A stretch of DNA of 64,000 nucleotides from Massospora cicadina (taxonomy: Eukaryota > Entomophthoromycota > Entomophthoromycetes > Entomophthorales > Entomophthoraceae): contig JAKSZP010000142.1 of the NCBI GenBank assembly GCA_022478985.1, positions 111,565-175,564 on the forward strand, read 5' to 3'. The position numbers and the translations under genes were made by a program. Below are positions 46,893-57,200 of the stretch, one piece after another. Within the stretch, counting starts at the first letter, position 1, and the number at the start of each line of letters is the position of its first letter. The notes beneath the pieces were generated by a model, which was not told where the DNA came from, searched no databases, and was given only the letters and a program-made list of their open reading frames with translations.

Positions 46893-47940
46893 GAGAATTG
46901 TTCGCTTGAAAATTTAAATCCTGAACGTTTAATTGGGAAGAAGTTTGGCTGAAGGATCCAATTAGTTAGTGTCTTACAGTACTTCAACTCTTCAGAAGCT
47001 CACTAGGCTTATTTGAATAAATCCAACTCTTCTGGTCGATTTTGGGCTTAATTTTCACAAATTTGATTACTTCTACCAAGACAGGCAAAGATATATGCTG
47101 AGAATTATGAATTGACAGCTTGTTGGCACACTTCAAGAAAAATCTGATAAGCCAGATAAAGAGAGTTAATAAAAAATATCTTTTATTAGATGATATTATT
47201 GGATGATTTCTTATTAGGCCAGGCGCTGGTATTTATACCTCTAGGTCATCTCCTGGCCATATATCAAGTATGCAATTTCTGCAGATAATTATTTTCCATC
47301 CCAGTTTGGTCCTTGAGCAGATACAATTATGACTAATTGCTAGGACTATTGGTGGAAAAATACTCTTATACTCAGGAAGACCTCAGGGCAAAAATCGCAA
47401 TACAAACGTGCAAAATTGCCATAGGACCAGCCTGACTTGAGTTTTTCATAAAGCTGACAAAATACAGCTTCCTGTAAATTTTGCATTGATTTTAATCAAA
47501 TGGCTTACCCCTAATTGGGACGCCAGCAGGCCTCTATTGATAACACTAGGTACTCCTATTTAGGCGGTCCATGTACAAGTGCTATCATGCCAATTATGAG
47601 GATTGACATACAAAACTCTCCATAGGTGGGAAATTGATTAATATATTATGATGTCAATCTTATTGGTTTGTCCATGGGATCTTTAGATGTTATTTTCAGG
47701 ATTGATCCCCAGATGATTTCCTAAGGTAAATGGTTAATACTGCTCCTTATTAATTGGGACTATTGCCAGGTTTGTTGCATGTATAATCGGCCTGAATTAT
47801 GCAATGATATTCAGCCTAATCTGTTGAAAGGAAAATGGGTTACTTTGACGTTGAGATATTTGGCCCAAATTTTAATCTAAGCAATTGTCCTTAGTTGAGA
47901 ACTAGGGTAATCAGCTTAAGTTTTGGGAGATAATCTCATG
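46893..47940 (-). mobile_element. about 1-kb insertion in B2, LTR-like
   Basis: It has no counterpart in B1 and separates the two halves of the dUTPase-like region. Edges are chosen as TGAGA and TCTCA, an inverted pair typical of LTR ends, but no target duplication supports them. On the minus strand TATAAATACC at 47231-47240 is followed by AATAAGAAATC and TAATAAAAGA, a promoter and polyadenylation-like arrangement. Probably a solo LTR of an unidentified family. Confidence 0.4.
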
Positions 47941-47959
47941 ATTTGTTGTTTGTTAAAAG

Positions 47960-48474
47960 ATTATTTTTTGGTCAAGCACAAGAATCTGACACAGGGTTTA
48001 CCATTCCAATCCTCATCTGCTGTGTTGATTCCCTCTGGTCACCAAGTTACTGTGGGGATGGAATTCAAGTTTGAGATACCCAAAGGGCTTTATGGGGAGG
48101 TCCTGGGACCCTATCAGCAATCCCGCCTCGAACCTCACATGGCCCCAGGTATCATATTAAATGGACAAGGGGAAGTCAAAGTTCTGTTTGCTAACCTGCA
48201 TAAGGAGTCATTGAAGGTTCGCTGACATCAGGTGATGGCCTACCTACACCTGACTCCTGTCAATAAGGTATTACAGGTTCGCAAATTTGGTTTGCTGGAT
48301 GAGTTAAGACTTTCCATAGGACAATTCCCCTGTGTAATGACAATGGTAGTATTAGAAACCTTGGAGGGGTTATCAAAAGATCAGAAGGATCAAGTCCTAG
48401 CGAATTTGAGAAGTATTGGTCGATTTTTGTGGCTAATGATCACAATTGGGATGCGCTCATGGAGTTGTTCATAG
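47960..48474 (+). pseudogene. B2 dUTPase-like domain
   Basis: Open over 100 codons (47923-48225), then one stop, then 80 more. SSSAVLIPSGHQVTVGMEFK, FEIPKGLYGEVLGPYQQS, APGIILNGQGEVKVLFANLH, ESLKVR and HQVMAYLHLTPV match trimeric dUTPase in order. I-P-x-G-x-x-x-x-V-G-x-x-F is the strand before the P-x-G-x-Y-G motif, and G-E-V-K-V-L-x-x-N and x-x-x-x-[IV]-A-x-L-x-L follow. Motif 2 is GPYQQS instead of G-R-S-S. Motif 3 lacks the catalytic aspartate and the tyrosine (GIILNGQGE). B1 lacks the same residues, so the loss probably predates both copies. Confidence 0.7.
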
Positions 48475-49130
48475 GGTGGACATGAAGGATCATCTTCCCA
48501 TTTGATCCCAGTCCATCCGCCTCTCAAGGGTTGCAGAGGAGGTAGTATCTGAGGAAATATGGAAACTGTTGGAGCAGGAAATGCTGGAGCCCTCTAAGAT
48601 TCCCTGGGCTTCACACGTGTTAATTGCTAAAAAAGGATGGCATGAACTGGGTGGTGATTAATACCAAAATCTGAGAAGCATCACCAAGAAAGATTCATAC
48701 CCGCTACCTCAAAATGATAATGCGTTAGATTGGTTAGACAGAGCTCGCTAGCTTCAGCTATGGACCTGATATTGAGTTATATGCAAATCAAGTTACCAGT
48801 GACAGAACAAGAGAAGTGCGCCATGATCACTTATAAAGGGTAATTCCAGCCCACTTGTATGCTTCAAGGGTTATTCAACGCCCCGACCACATTTCAGTGC
48901 GCCATGAATACTATTTTAGGTGATCTGAAGATGTTGTGCATTCTTTACCTTAATAATATTAACATCTTCTCATGAAAGCTTTTGGAGCATCTGGAGCATT
49001 TATTAGAGATGTTTCACTGGCTTGTCGATGCCAACATAAAAATTAAGCCCCATAAGTGCCACGCTTTTAAAGAGCAACTAGATTATCTTGGGTTTGTGGA
49101 GGACTTAAAAGGATTAGGCCGCAACTGCCT
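48475..49130 (+). pseudogene. B2 reverse transcriptase
   Basis: LSRVAEEVVSEEIWKLLEQE and PWASHVLIAKK-like words lead in. SAMDLILSYMQIKLPVTEQE is the first aspartate block. LFNAPTTFQCAMNTILGDLK follows. The polymerase box reads LYLNNINIFS (YLNN at 48946-48957), both aspartates changed to asparagine by single G-to-A steps. NIKIKPHKCHAF and YLGFV close the domain. Confidence 0.75.
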
Positions 49131-49780
49131 AAGATAGAAGCCATCTGCAAGATGGCCCAACCCAGTACTAAGAGGGAACTTTAGGTGCTTCTAGGCATAG
49201 TCAGATACTACTGACGCTTTATTACCACGTTTAGTAGTATTGGCCCCCTTTTTGAGCTTCTGAAAAAGGATGCAACATTTGAATGGATGTAACGATGGCA
49301 ATGTTCTTTTGACACATCCAGATGGCGTTGATTAGCTCACCGGTGCTGCCATATCCAAACTTTGAAAAGGAGATCATTCAGATGGATGCCTATCTTTCCA
49401 CTTTCAAGGTGGTACTATTTAATGGGACGACAAGGGGTGGAGCACACCGTCGCTTATAGCAGCAGAAGTCTGAACTGTCATGACTAAAAAACAGGTTGCC
49501 AGAGCAGGAGTGCCTATCTAATATTTATGCTTACAAGTAGTTTTGGATATACCTGCATGGAGTAAAATTTAAGGTCTTGACCAAACATGCTTCTTTGCAT
49601 TGGTTGCAGAATCTTTGTGAACTGGAGGGACGGCTTGCATGATGGGCCCTCAAGCTGCAGACCTATGTCTCTGAATTATTTTACCACCCTTAGGCCAAGA
49701 ATCAGAACGCCAACTGTCTATCTTGGCTACCAGCTGTTTCCATGACGGCGGATCTGGATGATTTGCTATATGACAAAAAG
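49131..49780 (+). pseudogene. B2 RNase H
   Basis: NFEKEIIQMDAYLSTFKVVL (catalytic D) is near 49360-49420. K-H-A-S-L-H-W-L-Q-N-L near 49583-49615 retains the family word, with D to K in T-D-H. The stretch G-R-L-A-x-W-A-L-K-L is frame-shifted next to it. N-A-N-C-L-S-W-L near 49712-49730 is the end of the domain with D to N. Confidence 0.65.
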
Positions 49781-49879
49781 ATTAGTGTCAATTATGACGA
49801 TGAGCCACCCCAATTATTCAGGCATTGGACGGAATGAGGGCTGGCATTTTTTAGAAATGGTGAGCTATATAAGCAGGTT

Positions 49880-50940
49880 GGTGGGGTTACGCTGAATTTC
49901 CTGAGACCCTCTGCTTGGCCAGACATTATCTTGAGCGCTCATAAGGAAGTAAGTCACAGAGGGGTACGCAAAACGTTGGAGTTCCTGCGACTGGACCATT
50001 TTTGGGAAAGCATGCATCTTGACGTTCTTGAAACAATCTTCAGCTGTCACCAATTCCAAGTAGAAAAGCCCTTTTAGCAGAAAACATTCTATTGGCTTAT
50101 GAATCCCCGCTTTTCTTGGCATACAGTTCATCAATGTTGTGGGACCTTTTATGATAGGCGTGAATCACTCCAAGTACATTTTGGTAGTGATAAATTATTT
50201 GACAAGTTGAGTAGAAATGCGTGTGATCAGAAATTTGGGGGCGGTGACTGTAGCCAAGTTCATATTGGAGTGCATAGTTCAACGGCACGGTTACCCACAG
50301 TTCATACTCACTGACAATGGTACCAACTTTACCTCACATATACTCCCCACGTTGAATGAGTCAATGGCCATCCATAGATTTCTAATGACCTCATACCATC
50401 CTGAGATTAATAGAATGATCAAGCGTGTGAACGGAACACTGGTAAACATACTCAGGAAGCTGGTGGCCAATAGACTGTCAGATTGGAGTATCCTCCTTTC
50501 TACCACTGTTTCCGCCTATAATATTAGCTACCAATCCGCAACAAGAAGAGTCCTTTCCAGCTGCTTTATGGAAGGCACCCAGCCCTGCCTGCACTACTAT
50601 ATTTCTGTGTAGAAGATACTGGCGAGTTGATCTGCAGCACTACTTGACTGCTTTGACATTTAAGCTAATCAAATTCATGACGGAAGCGTACTACACCAGT
50701 TTAGCAAAAAAATCAGAGATCATGATGCCAATCAGCTAAGACATAGTAGACTCTGAAGTTTGCAACCAGGTAGATGGTCCTGTTCCATGATCAGTATGGA
50801 TTTGGATATAGAAACAAGCTGGCTAGTATATGAATCAGACTTTTAAGGTAATAGAAAAAATGTGTGCCAAGGGATGCACCATCAAAGACCCAGCAAGTGG
50901 CTGGATCATCAGTCGGGTGCACACAAAGTTTCTTAGGCAT
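49880..50940 (+). pseudogene. B2 integrase
   Basis: HKEVSHRGVRKTLEFLRL near 49935-50000 has the zinc-finger histidines. 50217-50612 is open for 131 codons: RNLGAVTVAKFILECIVQRH, FILTDNGTNFTSHILPTLNE (second catalytic D), then SYHPEINRMIKRVNGTLVNI in which the catalytic E is K, and LSDWSILLSTTVSAYNISYQ. The C-terminal AKGCTIKDPASGWIISRVHT ends near 50930. No chromodomain. Confidence 0.8.
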
Positions 50941-51070
50941 ATAATTATTAATTTAGTGAAAAGATAAATAAATAATAAAAATTAAAAAAAAGTACGAAAA
51001 AAATAATTAATATATGAATGAATGATGATGATAAAAGAATAAAATAGAAATAGTACATAGCTGGGTATGA
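50941..51070. other. A-rich, low-complexity stretch
   Basis: A-rich with AATA and GAATGA repeats. It separates the end of B2 pol from the antisense open region. Confidence 0.5.
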
Positions 51071-51074
51071 TAAG

Positions 51075-52207
51075 ACAGAATTATTTATCAAGCATTCTGC
51101 CGTTAAGCTGTCTTCAGACCGCCTTGACACCTCTTCTTTTTTGCTGAAATGCACGCTTCTTTTTCTTCTGCCATCTTGCAGGAGGTTCAGGTTTTCTGAA
51201 ACCTTTATGGGTCAGTGGAGGCGGAGGGGGATGGGTCACCAGAGGAGGAGGTGAAATGTATTGGGAAGGTGAAAGGGTGTTTGATCAATAATACACATGC
51301 ACCTAGGTCACTAGGAGTAAGGCCCACAACCACATCTGCTGGTGGTTTTAAGACACCAAGGAATATGTGACCATGTGGGGAGATAGCCAGAGAGGACATC
51401 GACTGAGGAGTTGGGGTCCAGCTCTGGGGGAAAAGGGTTCGCCAGTACCAAAAATTCGTGAGTAAATCATCCAGTCAGGGATAGGCATGGGGAAAGGGAG
51501 TGGCCACAATATAGGCTGCTCAATGGGCACACCAGCGCCATTTAATGACGTTTCATTGCTGAAACCAACTTGACTGTGGGAGGGAATAAAACCATGTTCC
51601 CAAGGAGTGCCATTATGGGGAGTAACAGGTTAGTCATTGGCGACTAGAGATGCAAATGTGGTGGACACCCCAAAGCATGAAACTCAGACAATTTTTCTGG
51701 TTGTTCAACCCAGAGAGTTGTAAAGAAGCGGTGTGAAAGAAAATATCCTGATCAGCTCTCTAACACCCACTGCGCAAAGTTCAGTATCTGGTGAAATGAT
51801 AGTAATTATGGATGAACTTCAGCAATAGTAAGAAGAACTAGATGGATGAAGACATCCACCAGGAGCCATTCTACTTCATTGATTGAAGGACCACTTCTCC
51901 GCTCTCCACCCCAGCGCAGCTGCATCATGAGATTGCTAAAAGGTGCACGCAAAGATGCCATATGACCTATGAACTCAAGAAGGTCCCCCTCTTGCGACAA
52001 AACAGTTGCAGCATCTATCTTGGCCACTCCTTTATAGCTAAGGATAACTGACACCTCAGGTAATGAAATTAAATCAGGGTCACCCACTTCCCCTTTGCAC
52101 CATAATTGAAGAAGATCATCCAGGGTTTGGCATCTTGTATGCATGTAGGAAATCAAAAACGTTAAGGAAGCTGTTACCAGTTGTAGAATCACTGACTTAT
52201 AGTCCAT
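51075..52207 (-). pseudogene. antisense ORF between B2 pol and 3' LTR, unknown function
   Basis: Minus-strand coding potential spans about 1.1 kb. It is 133 codons open from ATG at 52207 (SVILQLVTASLTFLISYMHT, CQTLDDLLQLWCKGEVGDPD, VLSQEGDLLEFIGHMASLRA). Then come frame-shifted open pieces at 51348-51530 (GEPFSPRAGPQLLSRCPLWL) and 51205-51399 (HGHIFLGVLKPPADVVVGLT, SSSGDPSPSASTDP). It finishes in a lysine-rich end EEKEACISAKKKRC. The N-terminal part could be a helical domain and the C-terminal part a Pro/Ser linker plus basic tail. I recognise no family. B1 has nothing equivalent, only 200 bases there. It could be an accessory gene of the element, a captured host gene, or a separate insertion. 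Confidence 0.5.
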
Positions 52208-52210
52208 TCA

Positions 52211-52224
52211 AAGGGGGATAAAAA
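52211..52224 (+). promoter_or_regulatory. B2 polypurine tract
   Basis: AAGGGGGATAAAAA immediately before the first part of the 3' LTR. Confidence 0.6.
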
Positions 52225-52279
52225 GTTGAGAAATTTGATATAACTGGACAATAAGCCTAAAATATTGATGGCGGATCAT
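52225..52279 (+). repeat. 3' LTR of B2, left part
   Basis: GTTGAGAAATTTGATATAAC onward aligns with the first 55 bases of the 5' LTR. The final ATCAT (52275-52279) is the left copy of the A2 target duplication. Confidence 0.8.
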
Positions 52280-53434
52280 TGTCAGGCAAACAGCATGTAA
52301 GAATTAGACTGGCCTGCCAGCCTAGGTGCCAGAGCACCTGAACGGCAAACCAGAATTCCAGAGGCACTGCTGCTGGTATGACAGATATGAAACTGGAAAG
52401 GAGATTCATCAATAGCTGCTGATGAGCCAGAATCTCATATAGGCACAAAATAAAATACCATAAAAACATAGCCGTTAACCCTGAGGGGTATGAGAGTGTT
52501 GGCGGAAAAGGCGGTTTAACTCTCAGCATATAAAAAATAAATCTTGGGGAAGAATTTTTAATGGAAAATTTAAGGAAGAAAATCAACCAACAAATTTCTC
52601 AGTGCAATGTGACTGATTAAATAGTAGTCAATTGGAGAGGAAACAAGCCGGGATTGGGTCCCTCAAATTTGACCTAACTGAAAAATTATATGGGAATGGG
52701 GGCAGATAAGCTCACTGGGAAACAACATCAAAGGATTCAGAGGCAGGCTGAGTCGCTGTCAGTTCAACCTCAAACGCCCAAACTGAGACTTGACTGCATT
52801 TCTGACAGTTGTCACAATGGCGTCTAGCCCAATTAGCAGCAGGAATCCCCCAAGGCCACCCCACGTAGGGGTGGGCCCATTTGGTTGGGAATGGGTTCAG
52901 GATGCCCAACCCGCCCATGGCTGGTCACTGGGCCACTCATTTATTTTGAAACGTTGCATCAGTTGCAACATCCAATTGGCTGGGAGGGAGCTTCAAACTA
53001 TCGCTGAAGGTGTTTGACACTGCTACCTGCTTTGGGGATCATACCTGACGATTTTGGAAGGGGGTTAATTTTAATGATTGAGGAATTGACCAAATCAAAA
53101 TTGTCAGTGATTCCGGCTGATGAGCCAATCTTCATTACTTTAGACTATGTGGGTCCCAATCATTAGGCTCATTTCCACTTGTTTCCAGACTGATTGACTT
53201 CATTTTGGAAATTTCGGTGCAAATTTTCCTGATCAGGTGTATGAGTTTGGGAGAGGAGAATCTGGGCACCAGGGGAGGAACATGAAGAGGGAGGGCTGTT
53301 ACCCATCGTTCGTCTACCATGTGGGTGAGATTGCCCCAGGTGATGAGAGGTACCGCCACCCTCTTCATTGCCTTTTGTTTGGAAACGGGAAGAGGGCCTG
53401 GTCAACACACAGGGGCCATTCCCCTGGACTTACA
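52280..53434 (-). repeat. 3' LTR of A2
   Basis: Minus strand starts TGTAAGTCCAGGGG and ends CTGACA. It is 275 bases shorter than the A1 LTR but alignable in its second half. The D-arm-like motif is at 53307-53331. A hydrophobic minus frame of 109 codons (52586-52257) carries VPLEFWFAVQVLWHLGWQAS, the counterpart of the A1 LTR-encoded segment. Confidence 0.9.
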
Positions 53435-54800
53435 TTACCCTTCCCTTTTTCCAAAGAGAAGGCACCACCACTGGGAAACTGCATGAGGGCCACATTCTTG
53501 TGCTCCTTGGGTAGCTTGATCATCATTACTGTAGCGACCTTATGGGGGGACGGGGGCATTAGGATGGGATTCGTGGAATGCCTCAACCAACTCCATGCAG
53601 TTAACGCAATTGTGAGCCTTAACCCAACTGTTCTCATAAAGCTGGATACCCTTTCCAGGCCACGAGATACTGGACTGACTGTAAAGATTTGTGGGATGCT
53701 AAGATGTTTTCCACCTCAGCTTCTTCCACATCCTCAATCACAATAGGTTTGGGTTCAGTGGGGATGATCCCCTTAAATGGGTGCAACAGGGACACATGAA
53801 AGATGGGATGCTGTTTCCAATGAGCTGGCAGTTTCAACTGAAACGCACCATTACCCAATTCTTCCTCCACCAGGTGGGGATCTGAACATCTGCTTGCAAA
53901 CTTTTGGGAAGGTACCAGCATCCACAGGTGGCGAGTGTCTAACATGACATGAGAACCCACTGTGATATCATGACCAGGAAGCTGTTTTTGATCCATGAAC
54001 CTCTTATAATCATTGATAGTTTTTGCGAGGTGCTCCCAGACTAAGGACTGGGTTGCCCAGATATGCTCAATGTGATTTGCGGCAGCAGTAACCTCTGGGA
54101 ATATACAAGGACTGACCGAAAAGGAGGGGTTATAACCTAGCGTTGCCTCATGGGGAGAAAACCCCATAGAGGCGTGAGTTCCATTGTTATAAGCGAACTG
54201 GGCTAGGGGGAGGTCATCAGCCCAAGTATCCTGAGTGGCTGAAGTGTAACAGCGCAAATATTGTTCCAAAATTTGGTTAACACGCTCAGTTTGCTTGTCA
54301 GATTGTGGGGGTAAGCAGTGGAGCGACAGGGGGTGATTTTTAGGATGGATAATAGCTCATTCCAAAAACGTGCTGTAAATTGGGGTCCACGGACATTGAT
54401 GATCTCCTGTGGGAGACCAAACATTGAGAACACATGGCATACAAAGAGCTGAGTGGTCTCTTCAGACGTGATCGCAGAAGTACAGGGAATAAAGAGAGAA
54501 AATTTTGTGAAGCGATCAAACGCCACTATCACTGCTGTGAACCCATTAGATTAAGGGAATTCGACAATAAAGTCCACAGACACCAATGTCCATGGACCCT
54601 CCACCTGTTGTAATGGGTGTAGGAGTCCCTTTCTTCCTGAGCGTTCTGACTTTGCCCAAGCACAGGTAATACAATCAGCGATCCAAATTGGAACATCCTT
54701 CATCAAGTCCACCCAGTTATATGTTCTCTTAATCAGTTTGATGCATTTTTTGTTACCCGGATGGCCAATTGTGGGAGGGTCATGATGCGCACAAAATACC
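53435..54800 (-). pseudogene. A2 integrase and chromodomain
   Basis: 54532-54203 reads IVAFDRFTKFSLFIPCTSAI then VCHVFSMFGLPQEIINVRGP QFTARFW (the expected second D is N-V-R-G, degenerate). 54269-53634 is open for 211 codons: LAQFAYNNGTHASMGFSPHE, GPHLVEE-type SDPHLVEEELGNGAFQLKLP, KQHPIFHVSLLHPFKGIIP and the chromodomain start AEVENILASHKSLQSVQYLV then AWKGYP. The domain end (N-W-V, C-M-E-L-V-E-A-F) follows in another frame. Upstream, the zinc finger lies near 54790-54620. Confidence 0.85.
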
Positions 54801-55430
54801 TCAGTTCAGAATAGAGGGGGGACCCAAATTCTTGACCTGAAAATAGATGAGCCCCTCTACCAAGGAGTACAGAGAGTGTTTAGGATTTTGAAGGGTCAAT
54901 TGCTCAAATAACTCCACCCCTTCAGGGCAGGCCATTTGTCCAGCTAAGGCCTGAGCCACAAGTGGGGCATTGGGGGCGAGGGTGGCTAAAGAAATGATGG
55001 GGGGAACAAATGTCAAAATTTGGGCAGTGGGAATAATGGTAACAAGATCCACATCTATTGAATCTGTGGGACAATGGGTGGGGCTTTGGCTGAGAAAAGT
55101 GAGAAGTACATTAAGTGCACATTTTACAAATTCATATTTGAAATTGAAACTGCACAAGTCCTGATAGGTTCGTGCTTGCTGGTGTGCCAATTTCTGGGGT
55201 TTAAGAAAATATAAGAGATCCTGGTGATCCATGCAGACCGTTAACTCATGTTGAGCACCCTGTAAAAGGTACCTCCAATAAGTTTTTTTCTCAAGCTACG
55301 GCTGCCAACTCCTTGTTGTAGATGGCCCAAGGCTGCTCCATAGAGGTAAAAATTTGGGAAAAATAGTGACTGGATGTTTCAAGCCATCATGTTCTTGGAG
55401 TAACACTGCTCCCATTGCTATTGAGGAGGC
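54801..55430 (-). pseudogene. A2 RNase H and linker
   Basis: DHQDLLYFLKPQKLAHQQAR then TYQDLCSFNFKYEFVKCALN and VLLTFLSQSPTH is the RNase H C-terminal half, followed by the linker IIPTAQILTFVPPIISLATL and PLVAQALAGQMACPEGVELF. From 55673 the frame PAKPYIIACDASSIAMGAVL carries the first catalytic aspartate. Open over 143 codons at 55232-54801. Confidence 0.8.
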
Positions 55431-56290
55431 ATCACATGCAATGATATATGGCTTGGCAGGATCCACGTGCTTCAAAAATGGGAGGGGATAGAAACACCTC
55501 TTTAATTGATTTAAACGCCTGTTGGCATTTAGGCAACCAGCGGAATGGTACATTCTTCCCTGTAAGGGGGTGGAGTGGGGCAGCAAGCTGGGAAAGTGCC
55601 AGGGAATTTTTTTTAAAAAATGATGGTTCCCAAGAAACTTCGTAATTGTTTCTGGGTAGTTTGAGTTGGCCATTCTCAGATAGCATCCAACTTATCAGGA
55701 GGAATTGCGGAGCCATCTTTAAGGATGCGGTTCCCAAAAAAGGTAACTTCCTCCTTATAGAACTCACATTTGGAAGGCTTATGAACAAGCCTACCTTATG
55801 CAAGGTGGCCACGACTGCTTCCAAGTCAATAGCATGTTGTTTGGGAGTCAGGGAGTGAACCAGAAATTTTTGTCAATATAAGCGACCGCGCAAGTATACT
55901 GGGAGGTCACCCAGTACATTGTCAATCATGCGTTGAAATGTAGTGGGGGCATTCTTCAGCCCAAAGGGCATTATGTGGAATTGAAAAATGCCTCACTTTT
56001 TCCATATCGCTGTTAACCATTCTTGCCCTTTCATTACACAAATCTGGTTAAAAGCGTTGACAAAATCCAGCTTGGAAAACACCTGAGATTTGGTGATTGC
56101 TTGGCTTATTGTCTGCTCTAAAGGCAGGGTGTAGGGATCAGAAACCGTGACTTTATTTAAGTGTCCATAGTCCATGCAGGGGCGGAGGAGACTATCAGCT
56201 TTTTTAGCAAAGACAATGGGAGACGCGACTGGTGATGTCTCTTTAAACAGCCACCCTTTTTTCAACATATCGTCCAATCAAGTGTTGAGC
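55431..56290 (-). pseudogene. A2 reverse transcriptase
   Basis: 56277-55993 is open for 94 codons: MDDMLKKGWLFKETSPVASP, RPCMDYGHLNKVTVSDPYTL, KSQVFSKLDFVNAFNQICVM (catalytic D kept) and GQEWLTAI. Then [20 protein letters not shown] in a second frame and a damaged polymerase box near 55880 (Y-I-D then K). After it LEAVVATLHKVGLFISLPNV and the thumb ENGQLKLPRNNYEVSWEP, FRWLPKCQQAFKSIKEVFLS. Confidence 0.85.
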
Positions 56291-56529
56291 GCAGCCTCCT
56301 CCTCTGCTGTGTGGGAATACAACGGGCAATTGATATTCACCAACTCCACTGTCGTACGAATCCACAATCAAATCTAGTGTGAGGAGGCAGACAATCTGCC
56401 TTTTTCAGAATTGAAAATGCTTTGATAGCACATTAAACTTTCTTGAAAATCAGGCGGTATGCCCGCAGAAGAGATGAGGGAAGTGATAGAACTGCAACCT
56501 TGAGCTTTCTTGATAGTGTCAATTAGGGG

Positions 56530-56920
56530 GAATTCACCCTCCAGTTGATCATTAAAAATGACAGCATGTTAGACTCCAGGTGGATCTTGAAATGTTGCCG
56601 GCGCCACCATCCCACTCCTAAGATCACTGGAAACACTAAGTTTAGCATAGCAGAAAAGCGGTCACAGAAGCTGAACTAGTGTATTGGAAATGTTATTGGT
56701 TGGCAAACTATGTATGAGGCTTGGTAAGCTGATGACGCAACCATCACCAAAGGGCCTGCATCCAGGTCAAGTTCCAATTGCTGGGCCAGTTCTACACTAA
56801 TAAAATTGCCCAAGGCTCCAGTGTCCACCAGGGCCTCAAAGGAGACGTGATGAGACCCAATACTAATCTTTATGGGTAATAAAAAGTAAGCGAAGTTTTT
56901 TTAAAGGTAGTTGTGGATGA
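56530..56920 (-). pseudogene. A2 protease
   Basis: FEALVDTGALGNFISVELAQ has an intact DTG at 56818-56826, the only canonical retropepsin triplet in the window. It is preceded by KISIGSHHVS. Downstream, LVFPVILGVGWWR-like codons and N-M-L-S-F appear in A1 order. Frames shift between these parts. Confidence 0.75.
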
Positions 56921-57200
56921 ATCCAGTGATACCAAAGAGATATTAGTGGGGTCAGAGGAAACTGCTAGGCTCTTGTGGGGGGTAAACTCATTGCAAGTCG
57001 GGATGTCAGATCCTACTGACAAGGGCAAAATAGCCGCAGCAACTATGGGGGTGTGTGTTTGAAGTTTTGAGTGGACTTGGACTATTGTGGACAGGGAAAA
57101 TCTTCTTCACAACCTGGGTCAGTTGAAAAGGAGGGGCCATTGCTGCGTTAATCTCCACAAGAAAGGCGAAAATGGTTAGTAAAATATGGTTGGTTAATTA
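56921..57200 (-). other. A2 short leader
   Basis: Only about 280 bases between LTR and protease. An ATG at 57144 opens MAPPFQLTQVVKKIFPV before stops. The hydrophobic frame from the LTR (57333-57148) runs through the primer site into this stretch. AATTAACCAACCATA (57199-57185, minus) abuts the LTR one base away and is complementary to the LTR segment at 57502-57516. Confidence 0.6.
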
